DNA of 64,000 nucleotides from Kocuria sp. (GTDB lineage Bacteria; Actinomycetota; Actinomycetes; Actinomycetales; Micrococcaceae), in the NCBI GenBank assembly GCA_031179495.1, contig JAPSHS010000002.1, positions 1 through 64,000 of the forward strand. Reading direction: 5' to 3'. The notes below the pieces were generated by a model. That model had not been told where the DNA came from, did not search any database, and saw only the letters and a list, made by a program, of their open reading frames with translations. A program made the translations under genes and the position numbers. Positions 20,244-30,760 of this stretch are shown here, in pieces; positions within the stretch are counted from its first letter, which is position 1, and the number at the start of each line of letters is the position of its first letter.

Positions 20244-21820
20244 GCGAGCACGGGAACAGGGCACGCGACGACCGCCGGGGCGGCCGCGACCGGCGCCCCG
20301 GGGGCGAGCGGCGCAACGCCAGGGGCCACGAGCGCAACCGGCGCGCCCAGACGGAGCGGGCGTTCTCCTCCGCGGCGCCCTCCGGCCGGACGCGGCGCGC
20401 CGACCCGGCCCGGCTGGCCGCGTTCGAGACCCTGCGCGCGGTCTCCGAGGAGGGCGCCTACGGCAACCTCGTGCTCCCGAAGGCCGTGCGGGCCCACCGG
20501 CTCGACCGGCGGGACGCCGGCTTCGCCACCGAGCTCGCCTACGGCGCCCTGCGCTGGCAGGGGACCTGGGACGCCGTGCTGGCCCGGTGCGTGGACCGTC
20601 CGCTGGCCGACCTCGACGGTGCGGTCCTGGACGCCCTGCGCCTGGGCGCCCACCAGCTGCTCGCCATGCGGGTGCCCGACCACGCCGCCCTCGACCAGAC
20701 GGTCGGACTGGTGCGGGCCGTGGTGGGCGCAGGCCCCGGAGGCCTCGTCAACGCGGTCCTGCGCAAGGTCGCGGCCCGCGACCTCAGCGCGTGGATCGCC
20801 GAGCTGAGCACCGACGCGGCCGACGAGACCGCACGGCTCGGCCTGGCCCACGCCCACCCCGCCTGGGTGGTCCGGGCCCTGCGCCAGGCGCTCGTGGCCC
20901 ACGGGCGGACCGGCACCGAGATCGAGGCCCTGCTCGGGGCGGACAACGACGCGCCCGTGGTCAACCTCGTGGCCCTGCCCGGCCTCGGCGACCTGGCGGA
21001 GGCCCTCGGCACGGGGGCCGAGCCGGGCGGGCTCGTCCCGGACTCCGCGCTGAGCAGCGGCGGGGACCTGCACCGGCTCTCGTCCGTGCGCGCGGGCGGG
21101 GTCCGGGTCCAGGACGCGGGGTCCCAGCTGGTCGCCCGTGCCCTGGCCGCGACCGGCGACGGGGACGCCGAGGGTGAGCGCTGGCTCGACCTGTGCGCCG
21201 GTCCCGGCGGAAAGGCCGCGCTCCTGGCCGCACTGGCCGCCCGGCACGGCGCGCACCTGACGGCCAACGAGGTGGCCCCGCACCGCGCCGAGCTCGTGCG
21301 CCAGGCCCTGCGGCCCGTCCCGACGCACGCGTGGACGGTGCGCACCGGCGACGGCCGCGACGCGCACGAGCTGCTCGGGGGCCGCTCCGCCGAGGAGGCC
21401 GGCTTCGACCGGGTGCTCGTCGACGCGCCGTGCACCGGGCTCGGGGCGCTGCGCCGGCGCCCGGAGTCGCGCTGGCGGCGCAGCCCGCGCGACCTCGCCG
21501 AGCTGGGACCGCTGCAGCGGGAGCTGCTCGAGGCCGCCCTGGACGTCACCCGGCCCGGCGGCACGGTCGCCTACGCCACGTGCTCCCCGCACGCGGCCGA
21601 GACCCTCGCGGTGGTCCAGGACGTGCTGGGCCGGCGCCGGGACGCGGAGCTCGTCGACGCCCTGGGCCCGGTCCGGGAGGCCGCCCTGCCCGGCTCCCTC
21701 ACGGCGGACCGGGACCCGTCCCGCCCGTGGGAGGGCACGGCCGGCCCCGCGACCGTCCAGCTGTGGCCGCACGTGCACGGCACCGACGCCATGTTCCTGG
21801 CCCTGCTGCGCAAGCGCTGA
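20240..21820 (+). CDS. rsmB: 16S rRNA (cytosine-5-)-methyltransferase RsmB/NOP2 family
   Basis: The 526-residue protein starts with an Arg/Gly-rich disordered region (1-50) that may bind RNA, followed by a NusB-like helical domain (about 55-190) and a C-terminal SAM methyltransferase domain. The SAM motif is [14 protein letters not shown]. The two characteristic cysteines are in [16 protein letters not shown] and [11 protein letters not shown]. The expected product is m5C967 in 16S rRNA. The start overlaps the fmt stop by 4 nt (GTGA), as in many bacteria with fmt-rsmB pairs. Confidence 0.94.
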   Translation: MSEHGNRARDDRRGGRDRRPGGERRNARGHERNRRAQTERAFSSAAPSGRTRRADPARLAAFETLRAVSEEGAYGNLVLPKAVRAHRLDRRDAGFATELAYGALRWQGTWDAVLARCVDRPLADLDGAVLDALRLGAHQLLAMRVPDHAALDQTVGLVRAVVGAGPGGLVNAVLRKVAARDLSAWIAELSTDAADETARLGLAHAHPAWVVRALRQALVAHGRTGTEIEALLGADNDAPVVNLVALPGLGDLAEALGTGAEPGGLVPDSALSSGGDLHRLSSVRAGGVRVQDAGSQLVARALAATGDGDAEGERWLDLCAGPGGKAALLAALAARHGAHLTANEVAPHRAELVRQALRPVPTHAWTVRTGDGRDAHELLGGRSAEEAGFDRVLVDAPCTGLGALRRRPESRWRRSPRDLAELGPLQRELLEAALDVTRPGGTVAYATCSPHAAETLAVVQDVLGRRRDAELVDALGPVREAALPGSLTADRDPSRPWEGTAGPATVQLWPHVHGTDAMFLALLRKR

Positions 21821-21854
21821 CCCCTCCCCGTTCCCGACCACCCAGGAGCCCACC

Positions 21855-22520
21855 GTGCCCCGCACCTGCATCCACCCCTCCATCCTCTCCGCCGACTTCG
21901 TCAACCTCGAGGCCGAGCTGGCGCGGATCAGCACCGCCGACGCCGTGCACGTGGACGTCATGGACAACCACTTCGTCCCGAACCTGACCCTGGGCCTGCC
22001 CGTGGTGGAGCGGCTGCTGGCCGTCAGCCCGGTCCCGCTCGACGTGCACCTGATGATCGAGGACGCGGACCGCTGGGCCACCGGCTACGCCGAGCTCGGC
22101 TGCGAGTCGGTCACCTTCCACGCCGAGGCCGCACGCGCCCCGCTGAGGCTGGCCCGCGAGCTGCGCGCCCACGGCGCCCGGGCCGGTCTCGCCCTGCGCC
22201 CGGCGACCCCCGTGGAGCCCTACCTGGACCTGCTGCCGGAGCTCGACATGCTCCTGATCATGACGGTGGAGCCGGGCTTCGGCGGGCAGGCCTTCCTCGA
22301 CGTCACGCTGCCCAAGATCCGACGCGCGGCCGAGGCCGTGCGCGCCGGCGGCGGACGGGTGGCCCTGCAGGTCGACGGCGGGATCACGGAGGAGACCGTC
22401 GTGCGCGCCGCGGAGGCCGGCGCGGACACGTTCGTGGCCGGATCGGCCGTGTACGGCGCGGGGGACCCCGAGGCCGCGATCACGGCGCTGCGGGACGCCG
22501 CCGGCACCCGCCGGTCCTGA
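21855..22520 (+). CDS. rpe: Ribulose-phosphate 3-epimerase
   Basis: Interconverts ribulose 5-phosphate and xylulose 5-phosphate in the pentose phosphate pathway. The 221-residue TIM barrel has catalytic aspartates in HVDVMDNHF and [10 protein letters not shown], metal histidines in LDVHLMIED, and the phosphate loop [10 protein letters not shown]. The GTG start is 34 nt after rsmB, so it may be the last gene of the def unit. Ribulose 5-phosphate is also the substrate of RibB in the operon that follows. Confidence 0.96.
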   Translation: MPRTCIHPSILSADFVNLEAELARISTADAVHVDVMDNHFVPNLTLGLPVVERLLAVSPVPLDVHLMIEDADRWATGYAELGCESVTFHAEAARAPLRLARELRAHGARAGLALRPATPVEPYLDLLPELDMLLIMTVEPGFGGQAFLDVTLPKIRRAAEAVRAGGGRVALQVDGGITEETVVRAAEAGADTFVAGSAVYGAGDPEAAITALRDAAGTRRS

Positions 22521-22564
22521 GCGAACCCGTCGCGGCCGGTGCCGCCGCCCCGTCCGGGCTGTGC

Positions 22565-22570
22565 CATAAT
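22565..22570 (+). promoter_or_regulatory. -10 element for the riboflavin operon
   Basis: CATAAT lies 15 nt before the first pairing base of the FMN aptamer, as expected if transcription starts just before the riboswitch. Confidence 0.55.
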
Positions 22571-22584
22571 CGGGCTCAACAACA

Positions 22585-22720
22585 ACGTGTTCCGGGGTCG
22601 GTGCAAGTCCGAACCGGCGGTCACAGTCCGCGAACCGTGCGGCGTCCCAGCGGGGCGGCCACGGCCGAACCGGTGGAACTCCGGTACCGACAGTCAGAGT
22701 CTGGATGGAAGGCAACACGT
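22585..22720 (+). ncRNA. FMN riboswitch (RFN element)
   Basis: The closing stem pairs ACGTGTT (22585-22591) with AACACGT (22714-22720). Inside it are the near-invariant RFN blocks: GGGTCGGTGCAAGTCCGAAC with CGGCGGT, AGTCCGCGA, GAACCGGTGGAACTCCGGTA, CCGACAGT and AGTCTGGATGGAAG. FMN binding to such elements lowers riboflavin gene expression. A GC-rich hairpin at 22760 follows and ribD starts at 22839, so control may be by transcription termination, though a translational effect cannot be excluded. Confidence 0.97.
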
Positions 22721-22759
22721 TCGACGGTCCTCGCGGCGCGCCGGCAGGGCGTGCCACGT

Positions 22760-22791
22760 CGCCGTCCGGGCCCCGCGGGGCCCGGACGGCG
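22760..22791 (+). terminator. Terminator hairpin downstream of the FMN aptamer
   Basis: A stem of about 14 bp (22760-22773 with 22778-22791) and a CGCG tetraloop lie between the aptamer and ribD. No T tract is present. It is the likely expression platform. Confidence 0.7.
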
Positions 22792-22838
22792 GTGCCGTCG
22801 TCCTGAACCCCGGAACCCACCCGGGAAAGGACGGCACG

Positions 22839-23897
22839 ATGGACCCGCAGCACCGGCCCGGCGCAGACGCCGAGCGGTCGATCATGCGGACCGCGCTGCA
22901 CGCGGCGGCGCGAGGACCCCGCGGCGCCAATCCCCTCGTCGGGGCCGTCCTGGCCGACGCCGCGGGCGGGATCCTGCACGTCGGCCACCACCGCGGGGCG
23001 GGCACCGTCCACGCCGAGGTCGACGTCCTGCAGCGCGCCGCCTCCGCCGGCACCGACCTGCGCGGCAGCACCCTGTACGTGACCCTCGAGCCCTGCAACC
23101 ACTGGGGCCGCACCGGACCGTGCGCCGGGGCGATCGTGGAGGCGGGCGTGCCCCGGGTGGTCTTCGCCGCCCCCGACCGCACGGCCGCGGCCTCCGGCGG
23201 GGCGGCCACCATGCGCGCCGCCGGGCTGGAGGTGCACTCCGGGCTGCTCGCCGACGAGGCCGAACGGCTCAACGACCGCTGGGGCGAGACCATGCGCGCC
23301 CAGCGCCCGTTCGTCACCCTCAAGGTCGCCCAGACCCTCGACGCCCGGATCGCCGCGGCGGACGGGACCAGCCAGTGGATCACCTCGTCCCCGGCGCGCG
23401 AGCACGGCCACGAGCTGCGCGGCCGCGCCGACGCGGTGCTCGTGGGCACCGGGACGGTGCTGGCCGACGACCCGCGGCTCACCGCCCGCGCCGGCGACGG
23501 CGCCGCCGTCCCGCGGCAGCCGCTGCGCGCGGCCATGGGGCTGCGCACGGTTCCCGCGGGTGCCGCGATCCGGGGCGCCGACGGGCGGTTCCGCCACCTC
23601 GCCACCCACGACCCGCACGCGGCCCTGGCCGAGCTCTACGACGCCGGAGCGCGCCACGTGCTCATCGAGGGCGGGGCCACCGTCGCCGCAGGCTTCCTGC
23701 GCGCCGACCTCGTCGACGAGATCAGCCTCTACCAGGCGCCGCTGCTGCTGGGGGCCGGCCGGCCGGCCTTCGCCGAGCAGGGCATCGGCACCCTCGCCGA
23801 CGCCTCCCATTGGCGCCTGGACCCCACGGGCGGGGGCCCCGTGCAGCAACTGGGCCCGGACCTGTGGATCCACCTGCGACCCGCCCCCGAAGGCTGA
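22839..23897 (+). CDS. ribD: Riboflavin biosynthesis deaminase/reductase RibD
   Basis: Bifunctional enzyme that deaminates the pyrimidine intermediate and then reduces its ribosyl side chain. The 352-residue protein has an N-terminal CDA-type zinc domain (HAEVDVL and [12 protein letters not shown] supply the zinc ligands and glutamate) and a C-terminal reductase domain from about residue 150 ([30 protein letters not shown]). The reductase half is a little short but no motif is missing. It is the first gene after the riboswitch. The ATG follows GGGAAAGGACGGCACG. Confidence 0.95.
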   Translation: MDPQHRPGADAERSIMRTALHAAARGPRGANPLVGAVLADAAGGILHVGHHRGAGTVHAEVDVLQRAASAGTDLRGSTLYVTLEPCNHWGRTGPCAGAIVEAGVPRVVFAAPDRTAAASGGAATMRAAGLEVHSGLLADEAERLNDRWGETMRAQRPFVTLKVAQTLDARIAAADGTSQWITSSPAREHGHELRGRADAVLVGTGTVLADDPRLTARAGDGAAVPRQPLRAAMGLRTVPAGAAIRGADGRFRHLATHDPHAALAELYDAGARHVLIEGGATVAAGFLRADLVDEISLYQAPLLLGAGRPAFAEQGIGTLADASHWRLDPTGGGPVQQLGPDLWIHLRPAPEG

Positions 23898-23932
23898 CCG
23901 GCCCGCCCGGCGCCCGCCTCCGACCAGCCACC

Positions 23933-23962
23933 CCACAGACCGACAGCACCACAGACCGACAG
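23933..23962 (+). repeat. Short direct repeat in the ribD-ribE gap
   Basis: Two copies of a 14-nt sequence starting CCACAGACC (23933-23946 and 23949-23962) at a 16-nt period, in an 83-nt gap that is low in G-run structure. Probably slippage; no function is evident. Confidence 0.7.
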
Positions 23963-23980
23963 AAACAGAGGAAAGACCGC

Positions 23981-24654
23981 ATGTTCACAGGAATCGTCGC
24001 CGGCCGGGGCACCGTGCGCTCGGTCGACGCCCACCCGGACGGCAGGAGCGCCCGCCTCCTCGTGGACGCCGGCCCGCTCGTCGCCGACCTGCCGCACGGC
24101 GGCTCCCTCGCCGTGAACGGCGTGTGCCTCACCGCCACCCGCACCGAGCAGATCGGGACCGGGCAGTTCCTGGCCGACGTCATCGGCGAGACGCTCGCGC
24201 GCACCAACCTCGGGACCCTGGCCCCCGGCGACACCGTGAACCTCGAGCGCTGCGTGCCCGCCGGCGGGCGCCTGGACGGCCACGTGGTCCAGGGCCACGT
24301 CGACGGCACCGGCACCGTCGCCGCCCGGGAGGACCTGGGGGAGTGGGAGCGGGTGCGGGTCGCCGTGCCCGCCGAGCTCGCCCCCTTCGTCGCGGAGAAG
24401 GGCTCGATCGCCGTGGACGGGGTCTCCCTCACGATCACGGCGGTCAGCGAGCCGGGCGCGGCGGAGCCCTGGTTCGAGATCGGGCTCATCCCGGCCACCC
24501 TCGCCGAGACCACGCTCGGGACGCGCCCCGTGGGCTCGTCCGTCAACGTCGAGGTCGACGTCCTCGCGAAGTACGCCCAGCGTCTGCTGGCCTTCGCCCG
24601 ACCCGACAGCACCCCGGCGCCGGACGCCGTCGGGCCCACGGCAGGAGAAGGAGC

Positions 24655-24658
<4 letters not shown>
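23981..24658 (+). CDS. ribE: Riboflavin synthase (alpha chain)
   Basis: Dismutates two 6,7-dimethyl-8-ribityllumazine molecules to riboflavin and the pyrimidine precursor. The 225-residue protein has the duplicated lumazine-binding domains: the first begins [12 protein letters not shown] with [11 protein letters not shown], the second has [13 protein letters not shown] and [11 protein letters not shown]. The ATG follows an AGAGGAAAG ribosome-binding site. The stop overlaps the start of ribB by 4 nt. Confidence 0.96.
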
Positions 24659-26506
<1,848 letters not shown>

Positions 26507-26580
26507 GACCCCGCCCTCCCGCCCCGCCGGCGCCCGGTCCTCCCGGGACGACGCCGGTCGGGAGGGCTCCGCCGACCCAT

Positions 26581-26586
26581 TACCCT
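26581..26586 (+). promoter_or_regulatory. -10 element for a probable leaderless hisE mRNA
   Basis: TACCCT is followed by 7 nt and then the GTG of hisE. No ribosome-binding site lies before this GTG. Confidence 0.6.
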
Positions 26587-26593
26587 GGTAGTC

Positions 26594-26857
26594 GTGAAAA
26601 CCTTCGAGACCCTCTTCGCCGAGATCAGCGACAAAGCCGCGACCCGACCGGACGGCTCCGGCACCGTCCGTGAGCTCGACACCGGCGTGCACGGGATCGG
26701 CAAGAAGGTCGTCGAGGAGGCCGCCGAGGTCTGGATGGCGTGCGAGTACGAGACCTCCGAGCAGGCCGCGGAGGAGATCTCCCAGCTGCTCTACCACCTG
26801 CAGGTCATGATGGTCGCCAAGGGCCTGACGCTCGAGGACGTCTACCGCCACCTCTGA
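26594..26857 (+). CDS. hisE: Phosphoribosyl-ATP pyrophosphohydrolase
   Basis: Second step of histidine synthesis. The 87-residue all-alpha MazG-like protein has the metal-binding motif [16 protein letters not shown] and the following [14 protein letters not shown] helix. It is a stand-alone HisE, not fused to HisI, which lies 3.5 kb downstream. The GTG start lies 7 nt after a -10 element, suggesting a leaderless transcript. It is followed after 45 nt by hisG. Confidence 0.95.
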   Translation: MKTFETLFAEISDKAATRPDGSGTVRELDTGVHGIGKKVVEEAAEVWMACEYETSEQAAEEISQLLYHLQVMMVAKGLTLEDVYRHL

Positions 26858-26902
26858 GCACCGCCCCCGCACCCCGTCCCACCGAAGCCGAGAAGGATCC
26901 CC

Positions 26903-27748
26903 ATGCTGCGTGTCGCAGTGCCCAACAAGGGCGCCCTGTCCGAAGCCGCCGTCACCATGCTCAAGGAGGCCGGGTACCGGCAGCGCCGGGACTCCCGCGA
27001 GCTGGTCCTCGTGGACCCGGAGGCCAACATCGAGTTCTTCTACCTGCGCCCGCGCGACATCGCGGTGTACGTGGGCGGAGGCACCCTCGACGTCGGGATC
27101 ACCGGCCGGGACCTGCTGCTGGACTCCGGGGCCCACGCGGACGAGGACCTGGGGCTGGACTTCGCCCGCTCCACGTTCCGCTTCGCCGGCCCCGCCGGGC
27201 AGTACTCCACGATCGCCGAGCTGGCCGGCAAGCGCATCGCGACCAGCTACGACGGGCTGCTCCGCGACTATCTCGCCGAGCGCGGCGTGGAGGCCTCGGT
27301 GGTGCGCCTCGACGGTGCGGTCGAGTCCTCCATCCGGCTCGGCGTGGCCGACGCGATCGCCGACGTGGTCGAGACCGGCAACACCCTGCGCGCCGCGGGG
27401 CTGCAGGTCTTCGGGGAGCCGATCATGACCTCCGAGGCCCTGCTCATCCGCAGCCGCACCGCCCCGGAGCCCGAGGGCCTGGCCGTGCTGCGCCGGCGCC
27501 TGCAGGGCGTGCTGGTGGCCCGGCAGTACGTGCTGATGGACTACGACGTCGCCGAGGACCTCGTCGAGGCCGCCACCCGGATCACCCCCGGCATGGAGGG
27601 CCCCACCATCTCCCGGCTCGGCCGGGGCAACGCCTGGGCCGTGCGCGCCATGGTCCCGAAGGCCGAGACCAACAAGGTCATGGACGCCCTCTACGACGTC
27701 GGGGCCCGCGCCATCCTCGTCTCCCCGATCCAGGCCGCCCGCATCTGA
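26903..27748 (+). CDS. hisG: ATP phosphoribosyltransferase (long form)
   Basis: First and feedback-controlled step of histidine synthesis. The 281-residue length and a C-terminal ACT-like regulatory domain (about 210-281) mark the long form, which works without HisZ and is inhibited directly by histidine. The PRPP-binding region is VVETGNTLRAAGL. The ATG follows GCCGAGAAGGATCCCC. hisE-hisG is the usual actinobacterial pair. Confidence 0.96.
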   Translation: MLRVAVPNKGALSEAAVTMLKEAGYRQRRDSRELVLVDPEANIEFFYLRPRDIAVYVGGGTLDVGITGRDLLLDSGAHADEDLGLDFARSTFRFAGPAGQYSTIAELAGKRIATSYDGLLRDYLAERGVEASVVRLDGAVESSIRLGVADAIADVVETGNTLRAAGLQVFGEPIMTSEALLIRSRTAPEPEGLAVLRRRLQGVLVARQYVLMDYDVAEDLVEAATRITPGMEGPTISRLGRGNAWAVRAMVPKAETNKVMDALYDVGARAILVSPIQAARI

Positions 27749-27781
27749 CCGTCCCCACCCACCGCCGAGGAGGTTCCGCCC

Positions 27782-28546
27782 GTGGGCGTTGCCGTACGTG
27801 TCATCCCGTGCCTGGACGTCGACGCCGGTCGCGTCGTCAAGGGCGTCAACTTCGAGAACCTGCGCGACGCCGGGGACCCGGTCGAGCTGGCCAAGCGCTA
27901 CAACCAGGCCGGCGCCGACGAGCTGACGTTCCTGGACGTCACGGCCTCCTCCGCCGCCCGTGCCACCACCTTCGACGTCGTCTCCCGTACCGCCGAGCAG
28001 GTCTTCATCCCGCTCACGGTGGGCGGCGGTGTGCGCGCGGTCGCCGACGTCGACCGGCTGCTGCGCTGCGGGGCGGACAAGGCCTCCATCAACACCGCGG
28101 CGGTCGCCCGCCCCGGGGTGATCGACGAGATCACCGGGCACTTCGGCAGCCAGGTGCTCGTGCTCTCCCTCGACGCCCGGCGCACGGGCAACACCCCTTC
28201 CGGCTTCGAGGTCACGACCCACGGCGGGCGGACCCTCACCGGCCTCGACGCCCTGGAGTGGGCGCGGGAGGCCGCGGACCGCGGCGTGGGGGAGATCCTG
28301 CTCAACTCCATGGACGCGGACGGCACCCAGGAGGGCTTCGACCTGGAGATGATCCGGGCCGTGCGCGCCCGGGTGCACGTGCCGCTCATCGCCTCGGGCG
28401 GGGCCGGGTCTCCCGAGCACTTCCCGCCGGCCGTGGAGGCCGGGGCGGACGCCGTGCTGGCCGCCTCGATCTTCCACTTCGGTCCGGTGCACGCCATCGC
28501 CGAGGTCAAGGACGCCCTGCGCGCGGCGGGGCACGAGGTCCGCTGA
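27782..28546 (+). CDS. hisF: Imidazole glycerol phosphate synthase, cyclase subunit
   Basis: Synthase half of the HisHF complex. The 254-residue TIM barrel has catalytic D12 in CLDVD and D131 in SLDARR, and phosphate-binding loops in TVGGGVRAV and IASGGAG. The start is GTG after a GAGGAGG ribosome-binding site. Its partners hisH, hisA and hisB are not in the window. It ends the hisE-hisG-hisF unit. Confidence 0.97.
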   Translation: MGVAVRVIPCLDVDAGRVVKGVNFENLRDAGDPVELAKRYNQAGADELTFLDVTASSAARATTFDVVSRTAEQVFIPLTVGGGVRAVADVDRLLRCGADKASINTAAVARPGVIDEITGHFGSQVLVLSLDARRTGNTPSGFEVTTHGGRTLTGLDALEWAREAADRGVGEILLNSMDADGTQEGFDLEMIRAVRARVHVPLIASGGAGSPEHFPPAVEAGADAVLAASIFHFGPVHAIAEVKDALRAAGHEVR

Positions 28547-28577
28547 GGCGACCGTAGCCGTGGACGGGCGCCGGGCG

Positions 28578-28583
28578 TACAGT
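28578..28583 (+). promoter_or_regulatory. Candidate -10 element for the 55-residue gene
   Basis: TACAGT lies 53 nt before the GTG at 28637 and 31 nt after hisF. Confidence 0.4.
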
Positions 28584-28636
28584 CGGAAGTGAGCTGACGA
28601 CAGTCGCTCGACAGGCCGACCACCAAGGAGTCCACC

Positions 28637-28804
28637 GTGGGACTGAACAGCATCCTCAGAAGCTTCACCGGACGGGGCACCGGGCGTGCCACCGGAGGCC
28701 GCCGGGCGACCCGCGGCGTGAACGCCGCCGGTCAGGCCGGTGCCGGGCGCAACGCGGGCCGCGGTCTCGGGGGCAAGCTGCGGGGCCTTCTCAACCGCCG
28801 CTAG
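28637..28804 (+). CDS. Small Gly/Arg-rich basic protein
   Basis: The 55-residue open frame starts with GTG after AAGGAGTCCACC, a good ribosome-binding site, and ends with TAG. The sequence begins MGLNSILRSFTGRG, then is rich in Gly, Arg, Ala and Thr, and ends in LGGKLRGLLNRR. There are no acidic residues, so it is strongly basic. It could bind nucleic acid or membranes, but no family is recognised. Support comes from the ribosome-binding site, the candidate promoter and the hairpin that follows the stop. Confidence 0.6.
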   Translation: MGLNSILRSFTGRGTGRATGGRRATRGVNAAGQAGAGRNAGRGLGGKLRGLLNRR

Positions 28805-28820
28805 ACGCCGCACCGCCCGG

Positions 28821-28850
28821 GCCGGGCGACCCCCGACGGGGCCGCCCGGC
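28821..28850. terminator. Hairpin between converging small gene and lipoprotein gene
   Basis: GCCGGGCG (28821-28828) pairs with CGCCCGGC (28843-28850), with an inner CCCC/GGGG stem. It can stop transcription from both sides. Confidence 0.65.
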
Positions 28851-29384
28851 TCAACGCGTCCCCCGGCAGGTCCCGTCGAGCCAGTCGCGCACCGGGGCGA
28901 GCGCGCCGTCCAGGGCCGCGCCGTCGAACCGGGCCCCCGGACCGTCCACGAGCTCCTCGCTGTAGGAGTCCACGAGCAGCTGGACCCGGGACAGGTCCGC
29001 GGCGAGCTCGGGGGGAGCAGCGGCGAGCATGCCGGCGATCTCGTCCTCGACGGCCTGCACCTGCTCGGGGCGCGGACCGGTGGACAGGCTGGCGGGCAGC
29101 AGGGCGAGCGCCAGCAGGTCCTCGGCCACCGCGGCGCACGCCTCCGCGCGGTCCGCGTAGGCCCCCCACGGCCCGCGGGCGGGCGGGGAGCTCGCCGGAG
29201 GAGCGGACGGAGCCGACGACGGCGCGACGGCGGAGGGTCCGGGGGCCGCCGGCGTGCCGCCGGACGACGCGGGGCCGCCGGCAGGATCCCCGGGTGCGCC
29301 GGGCCCGGCGCACCCGGCCAGGAGCAGCCCCGTGAGGGCCGCTGCTGCTGCGCGTCGCCGTCGCCGCGTCGTCCTGGGGTGCAT
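28851..29384 (-). CDS. Predicted lipoprotein of unknown function
   Basis: The 177-residue protein has an Arg-rich N-terminus, a hydrophobic stretch and a lipobox ending in LLLAGC (C25), so it should be a secreted lipoprotein. A Pro/Ser/Ala-rich linker (about 27-70) leads to a helical domain with two cysteines (in AEACAAV and DGTCRGT) that may form a disulfide. No family is recognised. The gene is divergent from the Pr6Pr gene and converges with the small basic protein gene. Confidence 0.75.
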   Translation of the reverse strand: MHPRTTRRRRRAAAAALTGLLLAGCAGPGAPGDPAGGPASSGGTPAAPGPSAVAPSSAPSAPPASSPPARGPWGAYADRAEACAAVAEDLLALALLPASLSTGPRPEQVQAVEDEIAGMLAAAPPELAADLSRVQLLVDSYSEELVDGPGARFDGAALDGALAPVRDWLDGTCRGTR

Positions 29385-29487
29385 CGTCGTGGGTGTCCTC
29401 GCCCGCCGTCCCGAACCGGTTCCTCCCCCACCATAGGTGCTGGCCCCCGCTTCCGGCAGACCGGCGGACCCGCCCTCAGGGTTCCCC

Positions 29488-29493
29488 TATCCT
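29488..29493 (+). promoter_or_regulatory. Candidate -10 element for the Pr6Pr gene
   Basis: TATCCT lies 28 nt before the GTG at 29522. No clear -35 box. Confidence 0.4.
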
Positions 29494-29521
29494 GGGGGCG
29501 GACGGCCGGGAGGAGGCGCAC

Positions 29522-30331
29522 GTGCGAGTCGTCGTCGTCGCGCTGCGGGCCGCGGCCCTGGCCGTCGCGATCTGGGCCCTGGTGTCCCGGGCCGGCTGCG
29601 CGTTCGTGACGCGCACCTGCCTCGGCTCCAACCTGTTCAGCTACTTCACGATCCACAGCGCGTTCCTGCTGGTCCTCGCCGTGCTCCTGGCCGTGCTGCA
29701 CACGGCCTCCGGGCGCAGGGAGCCCGGCTGGCTGACGGGGCTCCGGGCCCTGTCCACCACCTACACGGTGGTCTCGGGCACGGTCTTCGCGGTGCTGCTG
29801 GCCAACGCCGAGCTGTTCGGCCACCTGTTCCTCGTGCCGCTGTCCTCGAAGGTGCTGCACTTCGTGCTGCCGGTCTACGCGGTGCTCGACCTCCTGCTGG
29901 CCCCGGGCCGGAACCGGCTGCGCTGGGCCACCACCTGGGTGGCCACCGTGTTCCCGGCGCTGTGGGCCGTGTACACCCTCGTGCGGGGCCGCATGGTGCA
30001 CTGGTACCCCTACTTCTTCCTCGACCCGGACCTCGTGGGCGGATACCGGGCCGTGGGCACCTACGCCCTCGGCCTGTCGATGTACATCCTCGCCGTGGCG
30101 TTCGTGACGGTCGCCGCCACCCGGCTGCCGGCCGTCCCGGCGCGCTCCACGGGCTCGGCACGGGGACGGGCCCGCCGCCGGAGGGACTCCCCGGGAGCAC
30201 CCCCCGGGGGCCCCGGCGCGGGACCGCGGGCCGCGCGAGGACGGAGCCCGGGAGCACGGGGTGCGGACGGGCGGTGTGCGGACGGCAGGGACACCGGTCC
30301 CCGGAACGGGTCGATAGGATGGGGTCGATGA
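29522..30331 (+). CDS. Pr6Pr family membrane protein
   Basis: The 269-residue protein has about six membrane segments in its first 205 residues, with the family-typical [17 protein letters not shown] stretch and a conserved [10 protein letters not shown]. The function of the family is unknown. The last 60 residues are Arg/Gly/Pro-rich, highly basic and probably cytosolic. The GTG follows a GGGAGGAGG ribosome-binding site. The stop overlaps the ATG of hisI (ATGA), and the probable hisI promoter lies inside its last codons. Confidence 0.8.
   Translation: MRVVVVALRAAALAVAIWALVSRAGCAFVTRTCLGSNLFSYFTIHSAFLLVLAVLLAVLHTASGRREPGWLTGLRALSTTYTVVSGTVFAVLLANAELFGHLFLVPLSSKVLHFVLPVYAVLDLLLAPGRNRLRWATTWVATVFPALWAVYTLVRGRMVHWYPYFFLDPDLVGGYRAVGTYALGLSMYILAVAFVTVAATRLPAVPARSTGSARGRARRRRDSPGAPPGGPGAGPRAARGRSPGARGADGRCADGRDTGPRNGSIGWGR
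30315..30320 (+). promoter_or_regulatory. -10 element for a probable leaderless hisI mRNA
   Basis: TAGGAT is followed by 7 nt and the ATG of hisI. It lies within the end of the Pr6Pr gene, so hisI may be read both from this site and by read-through. Confidence 0.55.
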
Positions 30332-30708
30332 ACGAGCAGAGCCCCGACCCCGGAACCGACGTCCTCGATCCCGCCGTGGCGCAGCGCCTCAAGCGGGACC
30401 CGGCCGGTCTCGTGGCCGCCGTGGTGCAGCAGCACGACACCCAGGAGGTGTTGATGCTGGGCTGGATGGACGACGAGGCCCTGCGCCGCACCCTGACGGA
30501 GGGCCGCGTGACGTTCTGGTCCCGCTCCCGCCAGGAGTACTGGCGCAAGGGCGATACCTCCGGGCACGTCCAGCGGGTCCACAGCGTGAGCCTGGACTGC
30601 GACGGCGACGCCCTGCTCGTGCAGGTCGACCAGACCGGCGCCGCCTGCCACACCGGCACCCGCAGCTGCTTCGACGGCCGCGACCTCGGCGCCGTCGCCA
30701 CCGTCTGA
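30328..30708 (+). CDS. hisI: Phosphoribosyl-AMP cyclohydrolase
   Basis: Third step of histidine synthesis. The 126-residue zinc enzyme has the [11 protein letters not shown] and [18 protein letters not shown] motifs, the magnesium-binding [12 protein letters not shown], and zinc cysteines in [10 protein letters not shown]. It is not fused to HisE. The ATG overlaps the stop of the membrane protein gene and also follows a -10 element at leaderless spacing. trpE follows after 52 nt. Confidence 0.96.
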   Translation: MNEQSPDPGTDVLDPAVAQRLKRDPAGLVAAVVQQHDTQEVLMLGWMDDEALRRTLTEGRVTFWSRSRQEYWRKGDTSGHVQRVHSVSLDCDGDALLVQVDQTGAACHTGTRSCFDGRDLGAVATV

Positions 30709-30760
30709 GCCGCACCCCTCCGCACCCTCCGTCCGCCACCAGGAAGTCAGGTCGACACCC

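Noticed and set aside
23933..23962. The direct repeat between ribD and ribE as a regulatory site
   Set aside because: It lies inside an operon, has no dyad symmetry and looks like replication slippage.
30709..30760. Trp attenuation leader before trpE
   Set aside because: The 52-nt gap has no short frame with Trp codons and no terminator/antiterminator pair.
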